Assembly: GCA_040882465.1 (NCBI GenBank)
Contig: JBBEBG010000016.1
Location: 62,001-126,000 of the forward strand
Reading direction: 5' to 3'
Length of the DNA stretch: 64,000 nt
Origin: Gemmatimonadota bacterium
GTDB lineage: Bacteria > Gemmatimonadota > Gemmatimonadetes > Longimicrobiales > Gaopeijiaceae
Part shown: one piece after another, positions 27,278 to 37,647 of the stretch
Layout of the letters: each line of letters begins with the position of its first letter
Numbering within the stretch: the first letter of the stretch is position 1
The notes under the pieces: generated by a model
Seen by the model: the letters and a program-made list of their open reading frames with translations, nothing else
Databases searched by the model: none
Told to the model about the DNA's origin: nothing
Translations under genes and position numbers: made by a program

Positions 27278-28588
27278 ATGCAGACACAGGCAAGCGAAGG
27301 ACTCGTCCGTGGCATCAGGCGCTGGGACCTCGTGGCCCTGGTCCTGAATGCCGTGATCGGCGCCGGCATCTTCGGACTCCCCGCGCGCGTGTTCGCGGTC
27401 GCGGGTGTGTGGAGCCTCCTGGCTTACGTCGCCTGTGCGGTTTGCGTGGTGCTCATCATCCTCTGCTTCGCGGAGGTGAGCAGCCGATTCGGCACGACGG
27501 GAGGACCCTACCTTTACGCGAGGGAAGCGTTCGGACCGCTGGCCGGCTTCCAGATGGGCTGGCTGCTCTGGCTGGCGCGCCTCACGGCATTCGCCGCCCT
27601 TTGCAACCTCTGGCTCGACTACCTGGGCTTCTTCTTTCCGGCTGCGGCGACCGGCGCGACTCGCTCGGTGATGATCGCGCTGATCGTGTTGGCCTTCACC
27701 GCGCTCAATGTGCGCGGCGTCCGTGCCTCGACGCTCGTCAACGACACACTCACGCTGGCCAAGCTCGGCCCGCTCATCCTCTTCGTGCTGGTTGGCCTCT
27801 TCTTCATCGAACCGCAGAACCTCACGCCTGACGATTTTCCCGCCCTGGGTTCGTTTTCGAACGCCGTTCTCCTCTTGATCTTCGCCTTCAGCGGTTTTGA
27901 GATGGCGGTCATCCCGGCCGGCGAGTCGCGCGATCCCCAGAAACACGCGCCGTTCGCGCTGCTCACCGCGATCGGCATCATCCTGGCGCTCTACATCATG
28001 ATCCAACTGGTCAGCATCGGTACGCTCGCCGAGCTCGCCACCTCTCAGCGCCCGCTCGCGGACGCCGCCGCCGGCTTCCTTGGCACGCCCGGTGCCGCAC
28101 TGATCTCGCTGGGCGCGCTCGTTTCCATCACGGGAACGCTTAACGTGATCGTGATGGTGGGACCCCGGCTCCCCTTCGCCATGGCCGAGCAGGGCCAGCT
28201 CCCGCGTCTGTTCGCGGCTACGCACCCGCGCTTCAAAACGCCCCACGTGGCGATCGTGGTTTCCGCCGTGGTGATGCTCGTGCTTACGCTCCAGGGGAGC
28301 TTCATCTCCTCCCTCACCATCAGCACGGTCATCCGGCTGGTCACCTACGCGGCCACCTGCGCGGCGCTCCCGGTGCTCCGGAAACGCGCCGGAGCGCCGA
28401 GCGGCGGATTCCTCGCGCCTGGCGGCACGATCACGGCCGTGCTGGCGATCGCTCTCTGCGGTTGGCTGATTTCCACGAGCACCTGGGCCGACATCCGCAC
28501 CACGTTGTTGGCCGTCGCCGCCGGGCTCGGGATTTACGCCGCGATGAAGGTGGCGGGGGGCGGCGCCACGAAAGGGGCGAGCGCTTAG
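27278..28588 (+). CDS. APC family amino acid permease
   Basis: A 436-residue inner-membrane transporter with about twelve transmembrane helices. The first helix has the substrate-binding turn GAGIFGLPA, and the sixth has the FSGFEMAVIPAGESRDPQK motif of the amino acid-polyamine-organocation superfamily. GGAGG lies upstream of the ATG. It is 23 bases downstream of the DUF5916 gene and may be co-transcribed. The amino acid transported cannot be read from sequence. Confidence 0.88.
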   Translation: MQTQASEGLVRGIRRWDLVALVLNAVIGAGIFGLPARVFAVAGVWSLLAYVACAVCVVLIILCFAEVSSRFGTTGGPYLYAREAFGPLAGFQMGWLLWLARLTAFAALCNLWLDYLGFFFPAAATGATRSVMIALIVLAFTALNVRGVRASTLVNDTLTLAKLGPLILFVLVGLFFIEPQNLTPDDFPALGSFSNAVLLLIFAFSGFEMAVIPAGESRDPQKHAPFALLTAIGIILALYIMIQLVSIGTLAELATSQRPLADAAAGFLGTPGAALISLGALVSITGTLNVIVMVGPRLPFAMAEQGQLPRLFAATHPRFKTPHVAIVVSAVVMLVLTLQGSFISSLTISTVIRLVTYAATCAALPVLRKRAGAPSGGFLAPGGTITAVLAIALCGWLISTSTWADIRTTLLAVAAGLGIYAAMKVAGGGATKGASA

Positions 28589-28604
28589 GATCGAGCGCGT
28601 TCGC

Positions 28605-31352
28605 TCACTCGCTCCGAAGGGCCGTCATCGGGTCGATGGTGGATGCCCGACGCGCGGGGAGGTAGGCCGCCGCGAGCGCGGCCAGGCTCAAGAACCCAAC
28701 GGCGCCGGCGAAGACGAGCGGATCGGTCCCGTCCACCTGGAAGAGCAGAGCCTCGGCGGCCCGCCCGATGAAGTAGGCGAGGAGAAGCCCGACGCCGCCC
28801 CCGAGCGCGATGGATCGCGCGGCGCGAACCACCATCATCGCGCGGACTTCCGCGAGACGGGCGCCGAGGGCCATTCGCACGCCGATCTCCCGCGTGCGCG
28901 CCGCCACCGAATACGCCATGACGCCGTAGAGGCCGAGCATGGCGAGCGCAGTGGCGAGAATCGCGAAAGCGATCGAGAGACGGCTCATCAGGAGGTCCGG
29001 GGCCATCACCTCCCCGACCTGATCTCGCATCGTCCGCAGCCGTTCGAGGGGAAGATCTGGATCGATTCCCCGCACCACCCTCCGGACGCCCGTCATGGTT
29101 TCCGCGGCCGGAAGCGACGACCGCACATAATAGGTGAGGGCCCGACCTTCCCCACCCTGAAGCCAGGGAAGGAAGAGGACGGGCGGCACCGGCCCTCTTA
29201 CCTGGCTGTACGCGGCGTCTCGCAAGACGCCCACGATCCCGAGGTCCAGCGGGCCGTCGGCACCCCCCACCCCGACCCGCTTCCCGATCGGACGGGGGCC
29301 GAGATCGAATCGGGCCACGAAGGCCTCGTTCACGACCGCCACCCCTCTCGCACCCGGCCGGTCCGACGTCGCGAATTCCCTTCCCTGAGCGACCTCCATT
29401 CCGAGGGCGTCGGCGAAACCGGGTCCCACCATGTTCAGATTCACGTTGGCGATCGTCGGCTCACTCCCCGAGGACTCCGCTCGGGCGTTGTCCCCCCGGC
29501 TGCTTCCCGCGACCACGGGCACTTCGGCGGAGGTGACCGCGACGACACCGGGAAGGCTTCGGAGCTCATCTTCCAGCCGCTCGAAGAGTTGCCGCCTTTC
29601 GTCGGGGGCGTAACCGATAAGCTCCGGCGAGATCGTGAAGGTCACGACGTCCTCGATGGCGATTCCGAGATCGACGGCTCGCACGTTCGCCAGGCTCTTC
29701 AGGAAGAGCCCGGCGGCAATCAGGAGCGCCATGGAGAGGGCGACCTGGACGTTCACGAGCGAGGCGCGGAAGACGGTCGCGGCGCGCGTGAGCCCCAGAG
29801 TCGGGGCGCCCACACGGATCGCGGTCATCAGCTCGCTGCGCGTGCCCTGAAGGGCGGGGACCACCCCGAAGAGAATGCCTACGACAACCGAGAGGAGGGC
29901 GGCGAACCAGAGGACGGATGGGCGCAGCTCGAATCGTAGGAGATCCGATGCCTCAGGGGGCAACATCGCCAGGATGGCGGCGATCGACCCCTTTGCGACG
30001 ATCAAACCCAGGCCGCCGCCGAGCACGGCCAGCACGATCGCCTCGACGACGAGCTGCCGCACGAGGTGCCACCGCCCCGCCCCGATCGAAAGGCGAACGG
30101 CCATCTCGGTCCCTCGGGTGACGCCCCGCGCCAGGAGAATGCTCGCGATGTTGGCGCACGCGATGAAGAGCACCACCCCCGCGGTGAGGAAGAGGAGGAG
30201 AGCCGGAATCCTTGCGACCCTGTGAACGACGCTTTGGCCGCGGCGCCCGTCCTCGACCGTCAGACCGTCCTCGACCGTCAGACCGCCCTCGGACGTGGGG
30301 GCGATCCGTGCGTCGCCACCTCCGACCGACGGCGAGGTTTCGATTTCCGACGCGATTTCTCGGTAGGCGAGACTCAGCGCATCCAAGGCCGACTCGACGC
30401 TGACGGCGTCCCAAAGGCGTCCAAAGATGTAAATCCAATGGAAAGTCCGATCCTCGGTTCCGTCGAAGTCGGGCGCGATTTGGCGGCGCATCGCCATCGG
30501 CACGAAGACGGCGGGTCGGATCCCGAAAGTCGTTCCTCGAAAGCCGTCGGCCGCGACGCCGACGACCTCGAGCCGAGTCCCGTTCACGACGAGGGTGCGA
30601 CCGACCACCGCGGGGTCCGACCCCAGGCGAGATTCCCAGAAATCGTGTTCGAGGACAGCGACGGGATGGTCGCCCTCCACGCGATCGTCTCCGGGTCCCA
30701 AGAGCCGGCCCATCGTTGCGCCAACCCCCAGCGTGGGGAAGTACGACCCCGAGACCAACATGGCCGGCGCCGGGACGGCTTCCTCCCCAATCCCGACGGT
30801 GCTGTCAACCGCTCGGTGTGCGGCCAGCGTGACGAGCGATCCCTGCTCGCTCTCCAGGCCGCGAAAAGCGTCGTAGCTGAAGGCGGCCTCCGTCCCGCCC
30901 GCCATGTTGGTAGACGAACGCGTTGCCGGGACCTGGTGGCCAAGATTGACGAGTCGCGCGGGGTCGCGCACCGGAAGTGGATCCCGCAAAGCCTGATCGA
31001 AGAGTGAGAAGATCGCGGTATTGGCACCGATGCCGAGCGCGAGTGTGAGGACAGCCACGGCGGTGAAACCTGGCCGTCGAACCAAGCCTCGCCAGGCGTA
31101 ACGCACGTCCCGCCGAAACCAATCGAGGCCGGGAAGGCTTCTCTGGCGGCGAACCGCCTCCTTCGCGACCTCGATGCCACCCGAGTGGATCATCGCCCGG
31201 CGCCGGGCCTCCGCCGGTGCCATCCCCCTGCGCACGAGCTCGTAGATCTCCATCTGGAGGTGACTCTCGAGCTCGTCCGCGACCTCCCGGTCCCAGCGGC
31301 TCCCGACGAAGCTCCCCGCGAGCCGCGAGACCCAACCTCTGAGCTTGTTCAT
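28605..31352 (-). CDS. ADOP-type ABC transporter permease (MacB-like)
   Basis: A 915-residue permease of the acidobacterial duplicated orphan permease type. A short N-terminal helical region (residues 1-70, [18 protein letters not shown]) precedes two MacB/FtsX units, each with a periplasmic domain and FtsX helices ([23 protein letters not shown] and [28 protein letters not shown]). No ATPase is encoded next to it, as usual for this group. It overlaps the PadR repressor gene by ATGA, so the two are translationally coupled. It may export peptides or antimicrobial compounds, or transmit mechanical signals like MacB; the substrate is unknown. Confidence 0.88.
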   Translation of the reverse strand: MNKLRGWVSRLAGSFVGSRWDREVADELESHLQMEIYELVRRGMAPAEARRRAMIHSGGIEVAKEAVRRQRSLPGLDWFRRDVRYAWRGLVRRPGFTAVAVLTLALGIGANTAIFSLFDQALRDPLPVRDPARLVNLGHQVPATRSSTNMAGGTEAAFSYDAFRGLESEQGSLVTLAAHRAVDSTVGIGEEAVPAPAMLVSGSYFPTLGVGATMGRLLGPGDDRVEGDHPVAVLEHDFWESRLGSDPAVVGRTLVVNGTRLEVVGVAADGFRGTTFGIRPAVFVPMAMRRQIAPDFDGTEDRTFHWIYIFGRLWDAVSVESALDALSLAYREIASEIETSPSVGGGDARIAPTSEGGLTVEDGLTVEDGRRGQSVVHRVARIPALLLFLTAGVVLFIACANIASILLARGVTRGTEMAVRLSIGAGRWHLVRQLVVEAIVLAVLGGGLGLIVAKGSIAAILAMLPPEASDLLRFELRPSVLWFAALLSVVVGILFGVVPALQGTRSELMTAIRVGAPTLGLTRAATVFRASLVNVQVALSMALLIAAGLFLKSLANVRAVDLGIAIEDVVTFTISPELIGYAPDERRQLFERLEDELRSLPGVVAVTSAEVPVVAGSSRGDNARAESSGSEPTIANVNLNMVGPGFADALGMEVAQGREFATSDRPGARGVAVVNEAFVARFDLGPRPIGKRVGVGGADGPLDLGIVGVLRDAAYSQVRGPVPPVLFLPWLQGGEGRALTYYVRSSLPAAETMTGVRRVVRGIDPDLPLERLRTMRDQVGEVMAPDLLMSRLSIAFAILATALAMLGLYGVMAYSVAARTREIGVRMALGARLAEVRAMMVVRAARSIALGGGVGLLLAYFIGRAAEALLFQVDGTDPLVFAGAVGFLSLAALAAAYLPARRASTIDPMTALRSE
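30248..30283. repeat. Two-copy 18-bp tandem repeat inside the ADOP gene
   Basis: The unit CGTCCTCGACCGTCAGAC occurs twice in a row without mismatch, and a degenerate third partial copy follows. In the protein it adds GLTVED twice in a loop between the periplasmic domain and the first FtsX helices. The reading frame is kept. Confidence 0.85.
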
Positions 31353-31687
31353 GCCGGCTCCGGATTGAGGATCCAGCCGATGATTCGACTGGTCTGCTCC
31401 CACTCCCTTCTCTCCTTGGCCAGCTGACGCGCTCCGGCGGGCGTGAGCGAGTAAAACTTGGCGCGACGGTTGTTGTCCGACATTCCCCACTTCCCCGCGA
31501 CGTAGCCTTCTTGTTCGAGCTTGAGCAACGCCGGGTACAAAGTCCCGTAGTGGACGACCAAGAGGTCGCGACTCGCCTGTTCGATCTGTCGCGCGATCCC
31601 GAACCCGTGGAGTGGACCCATCGTCTGGAGCGTCTTGAGCACCATGAGAGAAAGGGTGCCCTGCCACACGTCTTGTTTCTCGGCCAT
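31349..31687 (-). CDS. PadR family transcriptional repressor
   Basis: A 112-residue winged-helix regulator. The PadR signature is clear: [28 protein letters not shown] and [19 protein letters not shown], with a C-terminal [12 protein letters not shown] wing. It lies upstream of and overlaps the ADOP permease gene (ATGA), the standard arrangement in which the repressor controls its own operon. The effector is unknown. Confidence 0.92.
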   Translation of the reverse strand: MAEKQDVWQGTLSLMVLKTLQTMGPLHGFGIARQIEQASRDLLVVHYGTLYPALLKLEQEGYVAGKWGMSDNNRRAKFYSLTPAGARQLAKERREWEQTSRIIGWILNPEPA

Positions 31688-31708
31688 CGCCTCTCCTATC
31701 GGAAGCCA

Positions 31709-31743
31709 ATAGGTAAGACGGTAATACGCGCCCTATGGGTAAG
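31709..31743. promoter_or_regulatory. Candidate operator of the first PadR-ADOP operon
   Basis: Two direct repeats, ATAGGTAAG at 31709-31717 and ATGGGTAAG at 31735-31743, are 26 bases apart just upstream of the padR start on the minus strand. The spacing is about two and a half helical turns, plausible for a dimeric repressor. I could not assign a clear -35/-10 pair. The rest of 31744-32020 shows no gene that I trust. Confidence 0.35.
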
Positions 31744-32020
31744 CAATGGGACTCGGAGCGGAGCTTTTCGTGAGCGAGCAGGCTGCGCGCGAGTTCCTCG
31801 AGTCGAGAGCTCTCTACCGCCGCCTCCCAGATCCGGTCACAAGGCGCCGCTTTCTTCGGCTGACCCAAGAGACCGGCTCTTGCCCTTCCTCACGATCGCT
31901 GATACAGCTGAACCAATCTGGGGGTAAAGTCCGGGACATACTGACGGTCAACCCATGAATGGAGTTGAAGGCGGGTGGGCCGCCCGGGTCGTCTCTCTCA
32001 CGACCGACGCTGAAATCGCC

Positions 32021-33274
32021 ATGAAGAGACTCTTCTTATGCCTGCTTCTGGCCTTCAATGGGAACGTTGCCTCCGCGCAGCCCAACCGCATTGATATCGT
32101 GCGGCCCGACGCGCCGGAACTGGCCGCGTTCGGGGCGTACGAGATCGGTGTGCGGACCCTTGCGCTCACGGATTCCGGACGACCGGACATCCTGAACGCG
32201 CGTGCCGGCGAGCCGGTGCCGGTCTACGACCGAGTGCTGACCGTGGAAGTCTGGTATCCGGCAGCGCTGGCGCAGGGTCAGGTGCCAGGCACGGAATACA
32301 CCACCATCACTCGCAATCCCGACATCATGGCCACGTTGAGGGGACGTGCGGTGAGAGATGCGGCGACCAGCGCGGACGGCCCTTTTCCGCTCGTGATTAT
32401 TTCCCATGGCTATCCGGGAAACCGCTTTCTGCTGAGTCATCTGGGCGAGAACCTGGCGAGCAAGGGGTACGTCGTGGCGTCGATCGATCATAGGGACAGC
32501 ACCTACGATGACCAGCAGAGCTTCGGCAGCACCCTATACAACCGCGCACCAGATCAGCGGGCCGTGCTGAATGCCATCGCGGGCTTCACGGCCGAAGCGG
32601 GCCACTTTCTGAACGGCGTCGTGGATGCGGACCACACCGCCATCATCGGTTACTCCATGGGTGGGTACGGCGCAGTGAATAACCTCGGTGCCGGCTACAG
32701 CGAAACGGGCGTCACTTCTGGCAGCGCACCACCCAACCGTCTGCTGAACGACTTCGCGGCCAACAATCCGGAATACCGGAATACGCTGGATCCGCGCATC
32801 AAGGCGGGAATTCCGGTCGGGCCCTGGGGGATGCAGACCGGCTTCTGGGACGCCGCCGGTCTCGCGGGGTTGACGTTGCCAGCCCTGTTCGTAGCGGGCG
32901 ATGCCGACGCGACCGCCGGATATGAGAACGGCGTCCGGGCCCTCTATGAAGGGGCCATCAACAGCGATCGCTACATGCTGGTGTTCAAGAACGCCGGCCA
33001 TAACGCGGGAGCACCTATCCCGCTTCCGGTGGAGTTCTTGGATGCCGCAAATCCACAGGGTGCCACTCACTACACGGATTCGGTCTGGGACACGGTGCGC
33101 ATGAACAATATCCTGCAACACTTCGCCACCGCGTTTCTGGACTTGCACCTGAAGGGAGACACCGACAAGCGCGGCTACCTGGATCTGCCGGAAGATGGCG
33201 CTGACGCCGGCCAGGGAGGGTGGAAGGGCTTTGCCGGGCGCGGTGCCGTGGGCCTGATGATGGTTCGCGACTGA
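32021..33274 (+). CDS. Exported alpha/beta hydrolase (dienelactone/PAF-acetylhydrolase-like)
   Basis: A 417-residue secreted hydrolase. The signal peptide is FLCLLLAFNGNVASA. The oxyanion segment is VIISHGYPGNRF, and the nucleophile elbow is GYSMGGYGA. A late Asp in FVAGDADATAGY and a His in FKNAGHNAG complete the triad. The fold resembles platelet-activating factor acetylhydrolases and dienelactone hydrolases. The ATG at 32021 precedes the signal peptide; the frame is open to 31955 but has no better start. It lies 29 bases before the acylase gene and may share its transcript. Confidence 0.8.
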   Translation: MKRLFLCLLLAFNGNVASAQPNRIDIVRPDAPELAAFGAYEIGVRTLALTDSGRPDILNARAGEPVPVYDRVLTVEVWYPAALAQGQVPGTEYTTITRNPDIMATLRGRAVRDAATSADGPFPLVIISHGYPGNRFLLSHLGENLASKGYVVASIDHRDSTYDDQQSFGSTLYNRAPDQRAVLNAIAGFTAEAGHFLNGVVDADHTAIIGYSMGGYGAVNNLGAGYSETGVTSGSAPPNRLLNDFAANNPEYRNTLDPRIKAGIPVGPWGMQTGFWDAAGLAGLTLPALFVAGDADATAGYENGVRALYEGAINSDRYMLVFKNAGHNAGAPIPLPVEFLDAANPQGATHYTDSVWDTVRMNNILQHFATAFLDLHLKGDTDKRGYLDLPEDGADAGQGGWKGFAGRGAVGLMMVRD

Positions 33275-33303
33275 TCGCGCGCCCTGACTTAGGATAGAGC
33301 GCC

Positions 33304-35565
33304 ATGGACGCATCACGATCCCGACGTCGGACCGGCGCCGCACTTCTTCTCTTGGTCGCCGGGTGCGCGACCGCCCTAGCCCCGGACCAAACGCGGGTGT
33401 CGACCGGCGGTGGTGCGAACCCGCCCATCCCCCTCCCCGACGTGGCCGGGCAGGTGGAGATCCGGCGGACCACGTATGGCGTCCCGCAGATCTTGGCCGA
33501 GAACCTCCGTGCGGCCGCGTTCGCTCTCGCTTACGTGCAGCTCGAGGACTACGGGCCGGGCATCATCGAGGGTCTTCAGGCCGCACGGGGGCGGATGGCG
33601 CTCGTCGAGGGGAGAGATCGGGTGGATGCGGACGCACGTTCCCGCCTGCGCCACGCACGCGCCGTGGAGACCTTTCCTCTACTGCACGAGGACACCCGCG
33701 AGATCTACCAGGGCTTCGCCGAGGGGGTGAATCACTTCATCCGGGCGAACAACGCCGACCTGCCCGAGTGGATGCGCCCGGACTTCACCGCCTACGACGT
33801 TCTCGCTCGCGACGTGGCGTGGCCGAGCGAGGGGGCGATGAACAGCTTCCGCGCGCGGATCGAAGCGAGCCCAGATACCCCGCCCTTGTTGGTCGAGAAT
33901 GGGGGCGCCTGGCTCCCGCTTTCGACGGCAGGCACCCCGACCGACGCGCCCCTCGATGGTTTCGCCCTTCTTGTGGAGGAAGCACAGGACGACCAGAACG
34001 TCGGATCCAACGCCTGGGCCCTTGCGCCGAGCCGGACCACCAGCGGCAACGCGATTCTGCTCCGCAACCCCCATCTCGCATGGACGGCGGGCTATTACGA
34101 GGCCCACGTACGGGTGCCCGGGAAGCTCGACTTCTATGGCGACTACCGGATCGGCGGGCCCTTCACCGTCATCGGCGGCTTCAACCCCTTCCTCGGCTTC
34201 GCGACGACCAACAATTCGACGCGCCCGCACGAGTTCTACGCATTCCGGGCGCATCCGGAGCTGACCGACTACCTCCTGGTGGACGATGCGGCGATTCCAC
34301 TGAAGCGCGAAGTAGTGACGGTGGAGGTGCGCGAGGGCGACGCGATCCTCACGGAAACGCGCGAGTTCCTGACCAGCCCATTCGGCCCGGTTGTGCATCG
34401 AGCCGGTGGCTTCGTTTACGTCTTCCGGCCGGCCGCGAACGGCGAGTACCGTGCGGGCGAGCAATGGCTCCGGATGATGCAGGCGACGAACCTGGAGGAA
34501 TGGCGGAACGCCATGGACATCCAGGCCCGAACCACGTCGAACTTCACCTACGCCGACCGGGACGGAAACATCCTCTACGTCTGGGTCTCCGCGCCACCGG
34601 CGCTCCCCCACCCGGCGGGCGGGGATTCGCTCGCGATCCTGGCCACCCGCACGGACCAGGTCTGGGCCGACCTCGTGCCCTTCGATTCGCTGCCGCAGGT
34701 GCTGAATCCGCCCGGCGGATACGTGCACAACGAAAACGACTCGCCCCACTTCGCCAACCTGAACGCCGTTCTCGACCACTCCTTCTCCTTCTGGGTCCAG
34801 GACCCGGCATTCCGGTTGCGCAGCCAGCACGCGGCCGAGCTCCTTCACAACGAGCGGGTTTTCAGCCTCGAGGATGTGGTCGAGACCAAACACAGCATGC
34901 GCATGCTGCTCGCGGATCGGGTCAAGGACGACCTGATGGCTGCAGTGGCTCGCACCTCCCCCACAGGAGAGGTCGCCGCCGCCCTCGATCTCATGAGCGC
35001 GTGGGGCAACGACGTTGCTCCGGGGAGCCGCGGGGCGCTTCTCTTCGAGACCTGGTGGAGCCGCTATAACTCCCTCATGGATGACGAGGAACCCCACGCG
35101 GTCCCTTGGAACGAGGAGGAGCCGGCCACGACTCCACGCGGCCTCGCGGACCCGGTTCGCGCGGCCGAGGCCTTCGTTTGGGCGGTGCCGGAGACGGCAC
35201 GTCGGTTCGGGAGCTGGGATGTGGCATGGGGTGAGGTGCACCGGGTGCGCCGAGGCGAGGTAGACGTCCCCGTCGGAGGGTGCGGCGGAGCGCTCGGTTG
35301 CTTTCGCGTGCTCAACTTCACGACCGCGGAAGACGGAAAGCGCGTCGTAAACGGTGGGGACGGCTGGGTGATCGCCGTCGAGTTCGGCGAGCAGCCGCGC
35401 GCCTATTCAGTTCTGGGTTACGGGCAGAGCCCCGATCCCGAGTCTCCCTTCCATGCCAACCAGGCCGCGATGTTCGCCGCCGGTGAAATGAAGCCGGTCC
35501 TCTGGAGCGAGGCCGAGATCGAGGGCGCGACGGTGTACCGCTACCACCCCGGGGAGGAATGGTGA
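33304..35565 (+). CDS. Penicillin acylase-family Ntn-hydrolase (lipoprotein)
   Basis: A 753-residue precursor with lipobox LLVAGC. The predicted autocatalytic cleavage point is at VGSNAWAL (about residues 238-245), where the Ser becomes the N-terminal nucleophile of the beta subunit. ALAPSRTTSGNAILLRNPHL then matches the conserved start of that subunit. Family members cleave N-acyl amides: penicillins, acyl-homoserine lactones or N-acyl amino acids. The gene overlaps the following D-aminoacylase by TGATG. A joint role in breaking down N-acylated compounds is an inference from that linkage. Confidence 0.88.
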   Translation: MDASRSRRRTGAALLLLVAGCATALAPDQTRVSTGGGANPPIPLPDVAGQVEIRRTTYGVPQILAENLRAAAFALAYVQLEDYGPGIIEGLQAARGRMALVEGRDRVDADARSRLRHARAVETFPLLHEDTREIYQGFAEGVNHFIRANNADLPEWMRPDFTAYDVLARDVAWPSEGAMNSFRARIEASPDTPPLLVENGGAWLPLSTAGTPTDAPLDGFALLVEEAQDDQNVGSNAWALAPSRTTSGNAILLRNPHLAWTAGYYEAHVRVPGKLDFYGDYRIGGPFTVIGGFNPFLGFATTNNSTRPHEFYAFRAHPELTDYLLVDDAAIPLKREVVTVEVREGDAILTETREFLTSPFGPVVHRAGGFVYVFRPAANGEYRAGEQWLRMMQATNLEEWRNAMDIQARTTSNFTYADRDGNILYVWVSAPPALPHPAGGDSLAILATRTDQVWADLVPFDSLPQVLNPPGGYVHNENDSPHFANLNAVLDHSFSFWVQDPAFRLRSQHAAELLHNERVFSLEDVVETKHSMRMLLADRVKDDLMAAVARTSPTGEVAAALDLMSAWGNDVAPGSRGALLFETWWSRYNSLMDDEEPHAVPWNEEEPATTPRGLADPVRAAEAFVWAVPETARRFGSWDVAWGEVHRVRRGEVDVPVGGCGGALGCFRVLNFTTAEDGKRVVNGGDGWVIAVEFGEQPRAYSVLGYGQSPDPESPFHANQAAMFAAGEMKPVLWSEAEIEGATVYRYHPGEEW

Positions 35566-37142
35566 TGCGATGGCGTGTGGGGCTCGTCGCCGCGCTCCTC
35601 CTGGGCGGCTGTGCCGATGAGCCGTACGACCTGGTGATTTTGAACGGAACGATCGTGGATGGGAGCGGGGGCGCGCCCTTCCAGGCCGACGTTGGGATCC
35701 GGGGCGAACAGATCGCCACGATCGGGTCGCTCGCGAATGCGACCGCCACGGTCGTGCTCGACGCCACCGGGCTCCACGTCGCGCCCGGCTTCATCGACGT
35801 CCACTCCCATGCGGGGGGCGGACTCGCGACGGAAGAGCTGAGCACGGCGCACGCGCTTCTTGCCCAGGGCATCACGACGGTCGTGATCAATCCGGATGGC
35901 GGCGGCTCCATCGATCAGGCCGCGCAGCGCGGACGACTCCTCGAGCATGGGCTCGGAGTAAACGTGGCGCAGCTCGTACCGCACGGCTCGATCCGGAGCG
36001 AGGTGCTCGGTCAGTCGGACCGCGAACCGACGGCTGAGGAACTGGACCGGATGAAGGAGATGGTGCGCGCCGGGATGGAAGAGGGCGCGTTCGGCCTTTC
36101 GAGCGGCCTCTTCTACACGCCCGGGATCTGGTCTACGACCAAAGAGGTCATCGAGATGGCGAAGGTGGCGGCCCCCTATGGCGGCGTGTATTCGAGTCAC
36201 ATCCGCGACGAGGCGGACTATGGCATCGGGGTCGTGGCCGCGGTGGACGAGGTCATCCGGATCGCCCGGGAGGCAGGGCTCCCGGGCATCGTCGGACACA
36301 TCAAGGCGCTCGGTCCCAACGTGTGGGGCGCTTCCGTGGAGATGATCGCCAACATCGAGGCGGCGCGCGCCGAAGGCGTGCAAGTCTGGGCCGATCAATA
36401 TCCGTACGACGCTTCGTCCACGGGGTTCGTTGCCGCGCTCGTCCCCGACTGGGCGCGCGAGGGGGGGAGTCTGCTCGAACGCATGGCGGATCCTCCCACT
36501 GCCGCCCGCATTCGCGAAGGAGTCGCGGAAAACTTGGCCCGGCGAGGCGGGGGAGACCGCATCATGTTCCGCGGCACGGGGCCGCTGGCGGGGCGAACGT
36601 TGGCCGACGTCGCCGCCGAGCGCGGGCTGAACGACCTCGACGGAGCCATCGCCCTGATTCAGGAGGGAGCCTCGCCCGGAATCATCTCCTTCAACATGCA
36701 GGAGGAGGACATCGTCCGCTTCATGGGTCAGCCCTGGACGATGACCTCCACCGATGGAGATCTCACGGCGTTCGGCGAGGGGGTCCCGCACCCCCGCAAC
36801 TACGGCACCTTCGCGCGCAAGATCCGGCTCTACGTGCGGGAGGCGGGCGTGATCGATCTTCAAACGGCGATTCGGAGCATGTCCGGGCTCGCCGCCGAAG
36901 TCTTCGGAATGGAGCATCGGGGCGCCGTCCGAGAGGGAGCGATCGCGGACCTCCTGGTATTCGACCTCGACCGCGTCAACGACCCGGCGACCTTCGACGA
37001 CCCGCACCGCTATTCGGAGGGCATGGTCCACGTGCTCGTGAATGGCGCACTCGCGATCGACGGCGGCCAGTTCACCGATGCCCTCGCGGGACAGGTGCTG
37101 CACCGAGGAGGCGCGGCCCTTTCTTATCCACGGACCGAATAG
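35565..37142 (+). CDS. D-aminoacylase-type amidohydrolase (lipoprotein)
   Basis: A 525-residue amidohydrolase with lipobox LLLGGC. The first metal motif is PGFIDVHSHAGGG, further His ligands are in YSSHIRDE and GIVGHIKALG, and the late Asp is in TSTDGDL. The layout matches N-acyl-D-amino-acid deacylases. An RBS (GGGGAGG) stands 7 bases before the ATG at 35565, which overlaps the acylase stop. The lipobox suggests periplasmic action. Confidence 0.88.
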   Translation: MRWRVGLVAALLLGGCADEPYDLVILNGTIVDGSGGAPFQADVGIRGEQIATIGSLANATATVVLDATGLHVAPGFIDVHSHAGGGLATEELSTAHALLAQGITTVVINPDGGGSIDQAAQRGRLLEHGLGVNVAQLVPHGSIRSEVLGQSDREPTAEELDRMKEMVRAGMEEGAFGLSSGLFYTPGIWSTTKEVIEMAKVAAPYGGVYSSHIRDEADYGIGVVAAVDEVIRIAREAGLPGIVGHIKALGPNVWGASVEMIANIEAARAEGVQVWADQYPYDASSTGFVAALVPDWAREGGSLLERMADPPTAARIREGVAENLARRGGGDRIMFRGTGPLAGRTLADVAAERGLNDLDGAIALIQEGASPGIISFNMQEEDIVRFMGQPWTMTSTDGDLTAFGEGVPHPRNYGTFARKIRLYVREAGVIDLQTAIRSMSGLAAEVFGMEHRGAVREGAIADLLVFDLDRVNDPATFDDPHRYSEGMVHVLVNGALAIDGGQFTDALAGQVLHRGGAALSYPRTE

Positions 37143-37229
37143 CGGCACGACTCCGGGGACACCTGCACGGGGATACGCGCAAGAACATCCCGTTCCGCGG
37201 CGATCCTCACCGCCATCGATCAGCGCGCT

Positions 37230-37300
37230 CCACTGGACAGCCCAGTGGTGGCTCTTCACCTTGGAACTTCGCTCTACTAGATAAACTAGGCGTAGTGGAG
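37230..37300 (+). promoter_or_regulatory. Hairpin, then promoter and candidate PadR operator
   Basis: CCACTGG/CCAGTGG (37230-37248) forms a 7-bp hairpin after the amidohydrolase gene. Next, TTCACC (37255-37260), a 17-base gap and TAGATA (37278-37283) make a plausible sigma-70 promoter for the second padR gene. An imperfect inverted repeat centred on CTAGATAAACTAG with flanks CTCTA and TAGTGGAG overlaps the -10 and is a reasonable repressor site. Confidence 0.4.
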
Positions 37301-37307
37301 TTACCGC

Positions 37308-37640
37308 ATGACCCCCGACAACTCCTCGTTCCTTCCGGGCACCCTCGAGCTCATCGTCCTGAAGCTCCTGCGGAGCGAGCCGACCAACGGCTACGATCTG
37401 ACCCTGCGCATCCAGGCGATCACGAAAGACGTCTTGCAGGTGAACGCCGGCTCCCTGTATCCGGCTCTCTATCGGCTCGAGGAGCGAGGTCTCCTGCGAG
37501 CCACCTGGAAGGAAACGGAGGCCGGGAGACGCGCGAAGGTATATTCGCTCACGGCCGCCGGACGCGCGCATCTGGCCGAGCAGCGCGAGAGTTGGGAACG
37601 ATTCGCGGCGGCAGTCGGCTCGATTCTGCGGGCGCGGTGA
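37308..37640 (+). CDS. PadR family transcriptional repressor
   Basis: A 110-residue winged-helix protein. Its key segments are FLPGTLELIVLKLLRSEPTNGYDLTLRIQ, NAGSLYPALYRLEERGLL and RRAKVYSLTAAG. It precedes an ADOP permease gene by only 7 bases, like the other PadR-ADOP units in this window, and is probably autoregulatory. Confidence 0.92.
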   Translation: MTPDNSSFLPGTLELIVLKLLRSEPTNGYDLTLRIQAITKDVLQVNAGSLYPALYRLEERGLLRATWKETEAGRRAKVYSLTAAGRAHLAEQRESWERFAAAVGSILRAR

Positions 37641-37647
37641 CCCTGCC

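Noticed and set aside
31746-31958. 70-residue frame before the secreted hydrolase
   Set aside because: No binding site, Arg/Ser-rich high-GC composition and no domain.
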